Origin: Clostridiales bacterium UBA5888
GTDB lineage: Bacteria > Bacillota > Clostridia > Oscillospirales > Oscillospiraceae
NCBI GenBank assembly: GCA_002431965.1
Contig: DJEW01000027.1
Span: 21,323-47,159, forward strand
Reading direction: 5' to 3'
Length of the DNA stretch: 25,837 bases
Shown here: in pieces, positions 1 to 7,044 of the stretch
Layout: each line of letters begins with the position of its first letter
Numbering within the stretch: the stretch's first letter is position 1
The notes under the pieces: model-generated
Seen by the model: the letters and a program-made list of their open reading frames with translations, nothing else
The model's database searches: none
What the model was told of the DNA's origin: nothing
Program-made: the position numbers and the translations under genes

Positions 1-30
1 GATGCGCTCTACCTACTGAGCTATAGCAGC
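1..30 (-). tRNA. partial tRNA (5' portion), possibly tRNA-Thr
   Basis: Read on the minus strand, this is the 5' part of a tRNA: a 7-nt acceptor arm GCTGCTA, the linker TA, and a D-arm GCTC-AGTAGGTA-GAGC. The anticodon lies outside the window, so identity cannot be read. The start of the anticodon arm (GCATC) resembles bacterial tRNA-Thr, but this is only a guess. It lies downstream of tRNA-Asp and is probably co-transcribed with it. Confidence 0.8.
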
Positions 31-37
31 AAAGTAT

Positions 38-59
38 ATGCCCCTTAGAAAAGGGGCAT
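38..59 (-). other. hairpin between two tRNA genes
   Basis: Perfect 9-bp inverted repeat (ATGCCCCTT / AAGGGGCAT) with a 4-nt loop, filling most of the 35-nt spacer between tRNA-Asp and the partial tRNA. No T-tract follows it on the minus strand, so a processing signal or weak attenuator in the tRNA precursor is more likely than a full terminator. Confidence 0.6.
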
Positions 60-65
60 TTACTG

Positions 66-142
66 TGGCGACCAAGAAGGGACTTGAACCCTCGACCTCC
101 GGCGTGACAGGCCGGCGTTCTAACCAGCTGAACTACTTGGCC
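66..142 (-). tRNA. tRNA-Asp (GTC anticodon)
   Basis: On the minus strand this folds as a complete 77-nt tRNA. The acceptor arm is GGCCAAG / CTTGGTC (one G-T pair), the D-arm GTTC/GAAC, the anticodon stem CCGGC/GCCGG around the loop CTGTCAC with anticodon GTC, and the T-arm contains TTCAAGT. The 3' CCA is encoded (66-68). It is the promoter-proximal gene of a tRNA cluster that continues leftward out of the window. Confidence 0.95.
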
Positions 143-153
143 ACGGCTTGATT

Positions 154-182
154 ATATTATCAAACACTCTTCGATTTGTCAA
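154..182 (-). promoter_or_regulatory. promoter of the tRNA-Asp cluster
   Basis: Minus strand: perfect -35 TTGACA (177-182), 17-bp spacer, -10 TAATAT (154-159). The -10 box ends 12 nt before the 5' base of tRNA-Asp, as expected for a stable-RNA promoter of the housekeeping sigma factor. Confidence 0.8.
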
Positions 183-319
183 TAGTTTTTTTGAAATTTT
201 CTGCGGATTTTTTTGTTCCGGGCAACGCGCGCTTTTTGCGACTTCACGATGCCTCACGCCGCCGACGTACCCGCAATGAGCCTGACGCGCGGCGCTTCGC
301 GCAGCCGCCGCATTTGTTC

Positions 320-348
320 TTGAAAAACAACATATGTAATGATATACT
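320..348 (+). promoter_or_regulatory. promoter of the leucine-rich repeat gene
   Basis: -35 TTGAAA (320-325), 17-bp spacer, -10 TATACT (343-348), about 55 nt upstream of the start codon. It lies in an AT-rich patch within GC-rich surroundings. The remaining stretch 183-319, between this promoter and the divergent tRNA promoter, shows no gene I can support. Confidence 0.65.
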
Positions 349-410
349 TATCTTTACTGCATCCCCCAGAATTCCCCTCAATATTTCAGGGCTTGTCGGA
401 GGTTTCGCCG

Positions 411-2075
411 ATGAAGGGCAAAAAAATCGCCGGGCTGTTTGCGGCAATATATGTGCTGTTTCTCGTTATATGCAGCGCCTCATGGCTGTGGGGCATATCT
501 TTTGACGATGTTGCCGCCGCGGTGACGCACTCTGTCGCCCTTGAGGAGGGCACGTTCAAAAATGATACCACCGATCTTACCGTCGTGCTGCACGATGGGG
601 AAACGGCAAAGCTGGACGGCTTTACCGCGCTGCGCACGGCGGACTTCCGCGGGAGCAGCTGCACGGATGAGATAATCGCCTGGGCGCAGGCGCACCCGCA
701 GGTTGATGTGACCTACGACGTTGCCCTGCCGGACGGAACGCGCGTGGACAACCACACCGAGAGCGTGAGCTTTGCCGGTGTTGACGGCGCTTCGCTCGAT
801 GCGTATATAGCCGCGCTCTCCAGGCTTCCCGCCGTCAGGACCGTCGATCTGGGGCAGGGCGGCAGCGCCCCGCTCAGTGCGGAGACCCTTCAAGCGCTCA
901 CCGCAGCGCACCCCGATCTCACTTTCTCCTACGCTTTCACCGCCGGGGGCATAGACTGCGCGCTCAACGCGACCGCGCTCGACCTGACCGGCATCGACTC
1001 TGCCGCCGCCGCAGAGCTGACCCCCTACCTTCCCTGCATGACCGCGCTCTCCTCCGTCACGCTCGGCGATGAGAGCGGCTGCAAGCTAACATGGGAGGAG
1101 ATCGCCGCGCTGGAAAAAGCCTGTCCTCAGGCGGAATTTGAATATTCCTTCACTCTCTACGGCAAGTCCTTCACCCTCGCCGACGAGACCATAGACCTCA
1201 GCAAGACCGAGATAAGCGACAACGGCGACGCCGTAACTGCGGCGCTCCCCGCGCTCACAAAATGCAGAACGCTCGACATGGACGACGGCGGCATAGTCAC
1301 GCCGCTCGGCAATGAGCGCATGCAGCAGATACGCGAGCAGTTTCCGGACGTTGACGTGATCTGGCGGATCTGGTTTGGGCAGTATTACAGCGTGCGCACC
1401 GATACGGAGCGCATTCTTGCCTCGCGCCCGTCCGTCGGCGGCGCGCTTGACGACGCGGAGGTCGATAAGCTCAAATACTGCACAAAGGCAAAATACGTCG
1501 ATCTCGGGCACAATGAACTGATATATAATATCAGCTTCGTGGAGAGCATGCCTGAGCTTGAGGTCTTTATCATTGCGATGAACCCTCTGTCCGATATTTC
1601 CCCGCTGGCAAGCTGCCCGAAGCTTGAATACCTTGAGATATTCACCACAAACGTGACGGATCTCTCCCCGCTTTCGGGGCTGACGGGTCTTCGCCACCTG
1701 AACATATCCAATCTTCCCAACCTCACGGATATTTCCCCGCTCTACTCCCTGACGGAGCTGGAGCGCCTGTGGATAGGCACGCTGACCCCCATCCCCGCCG
1801 ATCAGATCGAAGAAATGCAAAAGCGCGCGCCCAACTGCAAGATAAGCACCGCCTCCTCCGAGGCGCAGGGCGACGCCTGGCGCTACACATGGTATGACGA
1901 GAACAACGCCACCTACCACTGGGTAGAGCGTCACGAAAAGCTGCGCGAGCAGCTGGGCTATAACTATCAGGAGTACAGCTTCTACTGGCTCGATCCCAAG
2001 TGCGAGCGCCCTGCCCCCGAGGAATACGCCGGGATATACTACGGCAGGACCGACGGCGCAGAGAGCGGGCAGTGA
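411..2075 (+). CDS. exported leucine-rich repeat protein (internalin-like repeats)
   Basis: Encodes 554 residues. The ATG at 411 is chosen because GGAGGT (398-403) sits 7 nt upstream and because it starts a typical signal/anchor: Lys-rich MKGKK followed by a hydrophobic stretch at about residues 6-28. There is no proper lipobox before Cys21. Residues about 95-365 contain a degenerate repeat of 71-73 residues, with anchor points HP95, HP167, CP238 and FP311, each followed by a V/F-x-Y/W strand. Residues about 356-460 are clear LRRs of the internalin type (DISPLASCPKLEYLEI, DLSPLSGLTGLRHLNI, DISPLYSLTELERLWI). The tail (485-554) is rich in Tyr and Trp. LRRs of this kind mediate protein binding, so a surface-exposed, membrane-tethered binding protein is inferred. 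Partner and function are unknown. It is monocistronic with its own promoter. Confidence 0.8.
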   Translation: MKGKKIAGLFAAIYVLFLVICSASWLWGISFDDVAAAVTHSVALEEGTFKNDTTDLTVVLHDGETAKLDGFTALRTADFRGSSCTDEIIAWAQAHPQVDVTYDVALPDGTRVDNHTESVSFAGVDGASLDAYIAALSRLPAVRTVDLGQGGSAPLSAETLQALTAAHPDLTFSYAFTAGGIDCALNATALDLTGIDSAAAAELTPYLPCMTALSSVTLGDESGCKLTWEEIAALEKACPQAEFEYSFTLYGKSFTLADETIDLSKTEISDNGDAVTAALPALTKCRTLDMDDGGIVTPLGNERMQQIREQFPDVDVIWRIWFGQYYSVRTDTERILASRPSVGGALDDAEVDKLKYCTKAKYVDLGHNELIYNISFVESMPELEVFIIAMNPLSDISPLASCPKLEYLEIFTTNVTDLSPLSGLTGLRHLNISNLPNLTDISPLYSLTELERLWIGTLTPIPADQIEEMQKRAPNCKISTASSEAQGDAWRYTWYDENNATYHWVERHEKLREQLGYNYQEYSFYWLDPKCERPAPEEYAGIYYGRTDGAESGQ

Positions 2076-2105
2076 GCCAGCAGTAATCTATAATATAATC
2101 GCTAT

Positions 2106-2128
2106 CGCCCGGGGCAATGCCCCGGGCG
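2106..2128. terminator. hairpin between convergent genes
   Basis: Perfect 10-bp GC-rich stem (CGCCCGGGGC / GCCCCGGGCG) with a 3-nt loop, located between the stop of the plus-strand LRR gene and the stop of minus-strand dpaB. On the plus strand it is followed by a T-rich but interrupted tract. It probably serves both genes. Confidence 0.65.
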
Positions 2129-2134
2129 TATTTA

Positions 2135-2707
2135 TCATTTCAGGATCGGCTGTATCTGCACGCCGCGCAGCGCGGCGGCGACCGTGTCTGCAAGGAGCGT
2201 GAAGTCCGCCTGCAGGGAGCACGGCTTCCCCAGCGGGTCATCCTGCCCGAACGGAACGAAATAGACGTTCCTGCGGTTGAGAAGCCGCGCGATGTTCTCC
2301 GCCGAGCCGGACAGCCCGTCGTTGGTGGAAAATGCGATAACCAGCGGGCGGGCATTGCGCAGATGCGCCTTTGCCGCCATGGTGACGGCGCCGTCCGTTA
2401 TCCCGTGGGCGAGCTTTGCAAGGGTGCTGCCGGTGCACGGCGCGATCAAAAGCGCGTCGAGCGGCTTTGCCGGTCCTAACGGCTCTGCGCCGGCTACGGT
2501 CGTGATGACCTCGCGTCCGGTCAGCTCCGTAAGGCGGCGGATATTTTCGTCCGCCGTGCCGAAGCGGGTGTCCGTCCGGGCGGCGGTCTCGCTCATGATG
2601 GGGATAAGCTCGTAATCCTCCCGCAGGCGCGCCGCCGCGGCAAAGAGCTTATCATACGTGCAGTACGACCCGCACAGCGCGAGCCCCAGACGCTTTCTTT
2701 CATTCAT
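2135..2707 (-). CDS. dpaB: dipicolinate synthase subunit B
   Basis: Encodes 190 residues, the usual size for DpaB/SpoVFB. The protein belongs to the flavoprotein (HFCD-like) fold family. The N-terminal GLALCGSYCTYDK, the PIMSE segment, the central LIAPCTGSTLAKLAHGITD and the late STNDGLSGSAENI and PFGQDDP segments match the family as I know it. With DpaA it makes dipicolinic acid from the dihydrodipicolinate-type intermediate of lysine biosynthesis in the mother cell; the product is stored as the calcium salt in the spore core. The start lies 3 nt after the dpaA stop, so the two subunits are almost certainly co-translated from one message. It ends the group spoIID-dpaA-dpaB. Confidence 0.93.
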   Translation of the reverse strand: MNERKRLGLALCGSYCTYDKLFAAAARLREDYELIPIMSETAARTDTRFGTADENIRRLTELTGREVITTVAGAEPLGPAKPLDALLIAPCTGSTLAKLAHGITDGAVTMAAKAHLRNARPLVIAFSTNDGLSGSAENIARLLNRRNVYFVPFGQDDPLGKPCSLQADFTLLADTVAAALRGVQIQPILK

Positions 2708-2710
2708 ACG

Positions 2711-3568
2711 CTACTCCTCCTGTTCCCTCAGCACGTCATAGATCGTGCTTTTGATGAGCGCGGCGGCGCTGCGCGGCGCGTACTTCCCCGGAAGTCCGGG
2801 CGCGGCGACGGCATGCAGCCCGATGTTTTCCGCGAGAGTCCGGTCAAACCCGCCCGGAGGGGACGCAAGCTCCAGAAAAAGCGCGTCCTCTCCCGCCATG
2901 CACAGCATCGCGTCCGTCAGCACGCGCGCCGGCACGGTGTTCACCACAAAGTCGAACGCACCCATCTCCGTTTCAAGAACCGCATAATCCACACTGCCCA
3001 GCCCCAGCGCCTCCGCCTCCGCGCGCGCCCTGCGCGAGCGCGCCGCGACCGTGACCGAGGCGCCGAGCGCCGCAAGACGCAGAGCAAGTATCCTTCCTAT
3101 TCTGCCCCAGCCGCACACGAGCACCGCGCTGTCCATGAGCGCGCGGTCGCTCTCGTCGATAAGCCGTGCAACGGCGCACTCTGCGGTCAGCGCCGCATTG
3201 CCCATCACAAACTCCGGACGCAGCATCACATCCTCCATATGTACCCCCGCGCGCAGCCCCATTGCCGCCGATGCGTCGCTCAGCCGCCCGGCAATGAGTA
3301 TCTGCCCCGGCCAGAGCGCGCCCATGACCTCGCTCATGCGCAGAACGTTATCGCTCAGGGGCGTGCTGAGCAGTCCGCCGCTCTCCGCCGGAACGGGCAG
3401 CACCACGCAGTCCGCCCCATATACGCAGCCCTGCAGACACCCGGTCTTGACCGCCTCGCCCAGCTCCGCCTTTTCAAGGGCAAAGGCGCATACACGGTGT
3501 CCGTCCTGCGCAAGCATTGCCGCAAGCAGCGCCGAACGCGCATCTCCGCCCACAACGGCATATTTCAC
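2711..3568 (-). CDS. dpaA: dipicolinate synthase subunit A
   Basis: Encodes 285 residues, typical for DpaA/SpoVFA. The start chosen is GTG at 3568, because a full GGAGGT (3576-3581) lies 7 nt upstream. An in-frame ATG at 3583 would add five residues but would put this ribosome binding site inside the gene. The N-terminus MKYAVVGGDAR is the family's characteristic first nucleotide-binding segment. A second Rossmann motif, VLVCGWGRIGRI (GWGRIG at residues 153-158), binds the nicotinamide cofactor. The conserved ELASPPGG and PGLPGKYAP segments follow. The protein is the dehydrogenase-like half of dipicolinate synthase. It starts 23 nt after the spoIID stop and is followed at once by dpaB. In Bacillus subtilis this pair is sigma-K dependent; no sporulation promoter could be assigned here. 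Confidence 0.93.
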   Translation of the reverse strand: MKYAVVGGDARSALLAAMLAQDGHRVCAFALEKAELGEAVKTGCLQGCVYGADCVVLPVPAESGGLLSTPLSDNVLRMSEVMGALWPGQILIAGRLSDASAAMGLRAGVHMEDVMLRPEFVMGNAALTAECAVARLIDESDRALMDSAVLVCGWGRIGRILALRLAALGASVTVAARSRRARAEAEALGLGSVDYAVLETEMGAFDFVVNTVPARVLTDAMLCMAGEDALFLELASPPGGFDRTLAENIGLHAVAAPGLPGKYAPRSAAALIKSTIYDVLREQEE

Positions 3569-3575
3569 CTGCACC

Positions 3576-3581
3576 ACCTCC
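3576..3581 (-). promoter_or_regulatory. ribosome binding site fixing the dpaA GTG start
   Basis: GGAGGT on the minus strand, 7 nt before GTG at 3568. The upstream in-frame ATG (3583) overlaps this site and has no good site of its own. Confidence 0.7.
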
Positions 3582-3591
3582 ATGGCTCATT

Positions 3592-4587
3592 CTATTCAGC
3601 CGCGGTGAGTGTTGTGCCGGGGTAATAGTGCGCAAGTATCTCGCGGTAGTCCGCGCCGCCGCAGGCAAGGACGTTCGCGCCGTACTGGCTCATGCCCACG
3701 CCGTGCCCGAAGCCCGTCACCGTGAAGCGGAACGTCTCACCTGTGTACTCCAGCGTGAACGCCGTGGAGCGCAGGGCAAAGAGCGATCTCAGCTTTGTGC
3801 CCTGTATCTCCTTCCCGCCCAGCGTGACGCACTCTACCCGCCCGCTCGCATCGCGCCGCGTTTCGCCGATCCATGTTGACGCATCGCCCGTGAAGTCCGC
3901 GTCCGGGCAGACGGAGAGTATGCTGTCGCGCAGATCCAGCGGCGCGGCGTCCACGGTGCTGACATACCCCGGAACCGTATCGGCGCTCTCCGGCGTGGGA
4001 ACGCTGACAAGATACGGCACCGCGTTCCACACCCGCCCGCTGTCCTCCGTCGCCCCGGCAGAGGACGAATGGAACGCCGCGAACACCGGCGCGCCCTCAT
4101 ACGTGAGATACTCCCCCGCCGTCGTCTCCACGGCGCGGCGGAGCTTTGCGGCATAATAGTCATAGTCTTTTCCCAGCCGTTCATGCATACCGGCGTCGTC
4201 CAGCCACGCCTGACAGCAGCCGCTGTCGGCGCAGACGTCGGCGCCGGCGTGGCGGTGCGCGGCGGCGCAGTAGAGCGCGTAGCTGCGCGCGGCGACCGCC
4301 TGAGCGCGCAGCGCCTCCTCCTCAAAGCCCGCCGGCATCTCCGCTGCGACCACCCCGGTGAGGTAGTCCGTCATATCCATGGTCTGCACGGCGCCTCCTG
4401 CGAGCACCCGTATGCTCCCGACCGCCTCGCGCCGCGCAGCGGGCTTGTCCGACGGCGGCGGGGTCAGCGCCGCGCCCGGCGTGATAACGGGCGCGGCGGA
4501 GGTCTCCTCCGGCTCATCGCGCAGGAAAAGCGGCGCGATAAACGCGAGCGCGAGCACGGTATAACACATGATAAGTATCTTCTTCAT
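3592..4587 (-). CDS. spoIID: stage II sporulation protein D (peptidoglycan lytic transglycosylase)
   Basis: Encodes 331 residues with an N-terminal membrane anchor (about 4-22), a Pro/Ala linker (30-52) and the SpoIID domain. The VVAAEMP segment carries Glu83, equivalent to the catalytic glutamate known in SpoIID. RAQAVAARSYAL, the DVCADSGCCQAW cysteine motif (C119, C124, C125; cysteines here bind zinc in the Clostridioides difficile protein), FHSSSAGATEDS and the C-terminal GFGHGVGMSQYGA are all family hallmarks. The enzyme cleaves glycan strands during septal thinning and engulfment, acting outside the mother-cell membrane. AGGAG lies 10 nt upstream of the ATG. It is the first gene of a minus-strand group with dpaA and dpaB, which is notable because all three are mother-cell functions. 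It is divergent from the membrane protein at 4687. Confidence 0.95.
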   Translation of the reverse strand: MKKILIMCYTVLALAFIAPLFLRDEPEETSAAPVITPGAALTPPPSDKPAARREAVGSIRVLAGGAVQTMDMTDYLTGVVAAEMPAGFEEEALRAQAVAARSYALYCAAAHRHAGADVCADSGCCQAWLDDAGMHERLGKDYDYYAAKLRRAVETTAGEYLTYEGAPVFAAFHSSSAGATEDSGRVWNAVPYLVSVPTPESADTVPGYVSTVDAAPLDLRDSILSVCPDADFTGDASTWIGETRRDASGRVECVTLGGKEIQGTKLRSLFALRSTAFTLEYTGETFRFTVTGFGHGVGMSQYGANVLACGGADYREILAHYYPGTTLTAAE

Positions 4588-4621
4588 CCGTTGATTTCTC
4601 CTGTAGTATGCGTCGCTTCAC

Positions 4622-4650
4622 TTGACGTTTCGGGCAAATGAGTATAGAAT
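4622..4650 (+). promoter_or_regulatory. promoter of the membrane protein gene at 4687
   Basis: -35 TTGACG (4622-4627), 17-bp spacer, -10 TAGAAT (4645-4650), about 36 nt before the start codon, in the spacer divergent to spoIID. Confidence 0.6.
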
Positions 4651-4686
4651 AGCCGCGTTATATATTACTGTGAGGTAATGTGGAAT

Positions 4687-5553
4687 ATGCCAAGACAATT
4701 TACGGACGACGAAATGCGCCAGCGTATAGCGCTTTCGAAAAAGGCGCTTGAGATAACCTGCTATGTCTGCGGTGCGGGCGCGTTCAGCGTGTTCATCCGC
4801 TGGCTTCAGACGATGCTGGCATTCAACGACGAAGGGCTTGTGGACAAAAGCATTTTCAACGTGCTCGTGCCGCTGATGGTGCTCATCTCGGGATACATCT
4901 TCCTGCGCTTTGTTGACCGCTTCCGTGCAGACCGCTGGTTTGTGCCGGACGATTTCTATGACGCCTTTTATAACGGCGGCAGGCTCTACTCCGCGGTGCG
5001 CTGGCTCATCGGCGGGATGATGGTCATCGGGTCGCTGCTGCTGCTTATCAGCTCCGAGACGGATCAGAACGCCGCCTATATGCGGGTGCTGGCGCTCGTG
5101 GGCGTGCTGGACGGGCTGGCGTTCCCTCTTGTGCTTGCCTGCGCAAACAAGCCCCACGCCACCGTTATAAGAACCGTGTGCTTTCTGATGTTCATCCCCA
5201 TACTCTTCTTCTGCGTATGGCTGGTGGTGCTCTATAAGGTCAACGCCATCAATCCGGTCGTGTGGGCTTACGCGCCGGAGGCTCTTGCCATCATTCTTTC
5301 GATAATCGCATTTTTCCGCGCGGCGGGCTGGGCGTTCGGCGCGCCGAACGCATGGCGCAGCATGTTCTTTTCCATGCTCGCCGCCGCAGTTGACATCATG
5401 GTCATTGCGGACGAGCGCTATATAGGGATGCAGCTGATGTATTTTTCGTCGGCGATGATGCTGGTGATGTACAACTGGGTGCTCATCACGAATTTCCGCC
5501 GCCGCCCCAAGCCCGAACGCGAGCAGCCCAACGACGGGTTCGAACGCCTGTAA
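4687..5553 (+). CDS. multi-pass membrane protein of unknown function
   Basis: Encodes 288 residues from the ATG at 4687, chosen because GAGGT (4672-4676) is 10 nt upstream; an in-frame ATG at 4678 is too close to it. About eight hydrophobic segments are visible (roughly residues 22-42, 57-77, 106-124, 133-152, 162-184, 196-213, 226-241, 247-268). The cytoplasmic N-terminus is charged and the C-terminal tail basic and polar (RRRPKPEREQ). I see no transporter signature, catalytic motif or recognisable family. A charged loop between segments two and three (DRFRADRWFVPDDFYDAF) is rich in Asp and aromatic residues. The gene has its own promoter and a strong terminator, so it appears to be transcribed alone. 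Its location beside sporulation genes does not by itself indicate a sporulation role. Confidence 0.75.
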   Translation: MPRQFTDDEMRQRIALSKKALEITCYVCGAGAFSVFIRWLQTMLAFNDEGLVDKSIFNVLVPLMVLISGYIFLRFVDRFRADRWFVPDDFYDAFYNGGRLYSAVRWLIGGMMVIGSLLLLISSETDQNAAYMRVLALVGVLDGLAFPLVLACANKPHATVIRTVCFLMFIPILFFCVWLVVLYKVNAINPVVWAYAPEALAIILSIIAFFRAAGWAFGAPNAWRSMFFSMLAAAVDIMVIADERYIGMQLMYFSSAMMLVMYNWVLITNFRRRPKPEREQPNDGFERL

Positions 5554-5599
5554 TACGCTTTTCCGCCGCACGGCAAACAATATGAAGATATAATGAAAG

Positions 5600-5625
5600 C
5601 GCCGCCCTGCCGGGCGGCGTTTTTT
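5600..5625 (+). terminator. intrinsic terminator of the membrane protein gene
   Basis: 8-bp GC stem (CGCCGCCC / GGGCGGCG) with a 4-nt loop, followed directly by six T. It lies 46 nt after the stop codon and just before the stop of convergent trmO. Confidence 0.9.
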
Positions 5626-5645
5626 CGTATGATCGCTATCTCCGA

Positions 5646-6326
5646 TCACTCAATATCCGTCACCGTCAGCGTATCCTCGCTTACGGTGAATTTTATATTC
5701 AGCCCGGCAAAGTCCATGGCGTATACGCGCGCCGCGTCGTGCTGATAACGCGGGCGCGGATCGAGCGCGAGCACGCCGCGCAGCGCCGCCCGCTTCCCAT
5801 CGGGCACACGCGCAAGAAGCGCCGGGGGAATTACCACGGCGATACCGGCGGGCGGCGCACCGGCGAAGCCGGAGCGCGCGTCCGGGTGCGCGTCGGCATA
5901 AGCGACGTAGGGCTTGATGTCAAAGACCGGCGTACCGTCCATGAGATCCGCCCCCGCGACAACGAGCGTACAGCCGCGCCTGCCGTCGTTCTCGACGCGC
6001 ACAAGGCGCACACAGCTCAGCCCCAGCGCATTCGGGCGAAACGGCGAGCGCGTGGCGAAAACGCCCATGCGCTCGTTCCCGCCGAGCCTCGGCGGGCGCA
6101 CCGTGGGCGACCAGTCCTCGCGCAGGTTCGCCGAAAACTGCCAGATGAGCCACAGATGCGAAAACCCCTCTATCCCGCGCAGCGCGTCGGCACTGCGGTA
6201 CTTCTCTTCAAATACGATCCGCGCCTCAAGCGCGTCCACAAGCCCCGCCTGCCGCGGGATGCCGAATTTTCCGGCAAAATCGCTCTCGATGTGCGCTATC
6301 GCCTCGATCTGAAATACGTCTGCCAT
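5646..6326 (-). CDS. trmO: tRNA (N6-threonylcarbamoyladenosine(37)-N6)-methyltransferase TrmO
   Basis: Encodes 226 residues of the TsaA/YaeB/TrmO family, which uses S-adenosylmethionine to methylate t6A at position 37 of certain tRNAs. Visible hallmarks are IEGFSHLWLIWQF (residues about 52-64) and RSPFRPNALGLS (93-104), the family signature, followed by GADLMDGTPVFDIKPYVAYAD. The C-terminal LDPRPRYQ segment is also typical. Length is normal for the bacterial form. It starts 4 nt after the CPBP protease gene and ends the miaB-mutS-CPBP-trmO run, which places two A37 modification enzymes in one message. Confidence 0.9.
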   Translation of the reverse strand: MADVFQIEAIAHIESDFAGKFGIPRQAGLVDALEARIVFEEKYRSADALRGIEGFSHLWLIWQFSANLREDWSPTVRPPRLGGNERMGVFATRSPFRPNALGLSCVRLVRVENDGRRGCTLVVAGADLMDGTPVFDIKPYVAYADAHPDARSGFAGAPPAGIAVVIPPALLARVPDGKRAALRGVLALDPRPRYQHDAARVYAMDFAGLNIKFTVSEDTLTVTDIE

Positions 6327-6330
6327 CGTC

Positions 6331-7044
6331 TCACCCCAGCATGGTCAGCGCCTTTACGGACACGCCGTTGACAAGCATATGGAAGAATATACAGCTCCAG
6401 ATGCTGTCTGTGCGATCATAAAGCCGCGCAAGCAGCCATGACGCCGGCAGATACTGCACTATATACAGCCAGCAGCGAGCGTCCTGTATGCCGTAGCCCC
6501 ACACGTGATACAGCGAGAAAAGCAGCATGCTCGCCGCGTATGCCGCGGTGCGGCTGCGGCGGCGCAGCAGGGTGAAAACGCCGGCGCGGAAGATAAGCTC
6601 CTCCACTATCGGCGCAAGGAAAACCGCCATCGCCGCCACCGTGCCGTAGTCCTCCCTTGCCAGCGCCGCCACGGCGGTGTTGTTGGGATTGTCCGCAAGC
6701 TTCGCCGCGCTCAGGCAAAGCCCGACAAAAAAGTTGAACAGCAGCATCAGACCGTAGCTGTATATGATCTCGACGGCGGTGAAAAACGGTCTGTCGCAGA
6801 GCGTATGGAAATCCCGGCGGAGAAAATTCCACGCGGCGGCGAGCATATATATAACGCCGACGGCGTAGAGGGCAAAGTTTGCCTGAGCCTCCGTGAGCGT
6901 TCCCTCCGCGGTCAGCCGCCCCAGCAAAAGCGGCAGAAGCGCGGCGTGCACCGGCAGATACGCCAGCACGCATACCGCCTCGCGCTTTGTGAGCGCGCTG
7001 CCTTTCAGCGGCGGCACGGGCTTTTTTTCTTTCTCGTCCATCAT
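6331..7044 (-). CDS. CPBP family intramembrane metalloprotease
   Basis: Encodes 237 residues with about seven hydrophobic segments. The three CPBP/Abi motifs are present: EELIFR (E148, E149, R153), SLYHVW with His180, and FFHMLVNG (H222, N226). These residues form the metal-dependent active site in this family, which includes CAAX prenyl proteases and bacteriocin-immunity proteins. The substrate cannot be predicted. The ATG overlaps the mutS stop (ATGA), so translation is probably coupled to mutS, and trmO follows after 4 nt. Its presence between mutS and trmO looks like operon membership by position rather than by function. Confidence 0.88.
   Translation of the reverse strand: MMDEKEKKPVPPLKGSALTKREAVCVLAYLPVHAALLPLLLGRLTAEGTLTEAQANFALYAVGVIYMLAAAWNFLRRDFHTLCDRPFFTAVEIIYSYGLMLLFNFFVGLCLSAAKLADNPNNTAVAALAREDYGTVAAMAVFLAPIVEELIFRAGVFTLLRRRSRTAAYAASMLLFSLYHVWGYGIQDARCWLYIVQYLPASWLLARLYDRTDSIWSCIFFHMLVNGVSVKALTMLG

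Noticed and set aside
183..319. Possible small RNA or ORF between the tRNA promoter and the LRR gene promoter
   Set aside because: Only short GC palindromes are present; no convincing start, terminator or known RNA motif.
4588..4640. Sigma-E-type promoter for spoIID (CATACT near the ribosome binding site)
   Set aside because: The candidate -10 almost touches the AGGAG site, leaving no room for a transcript start, and no suitable -35 was found.
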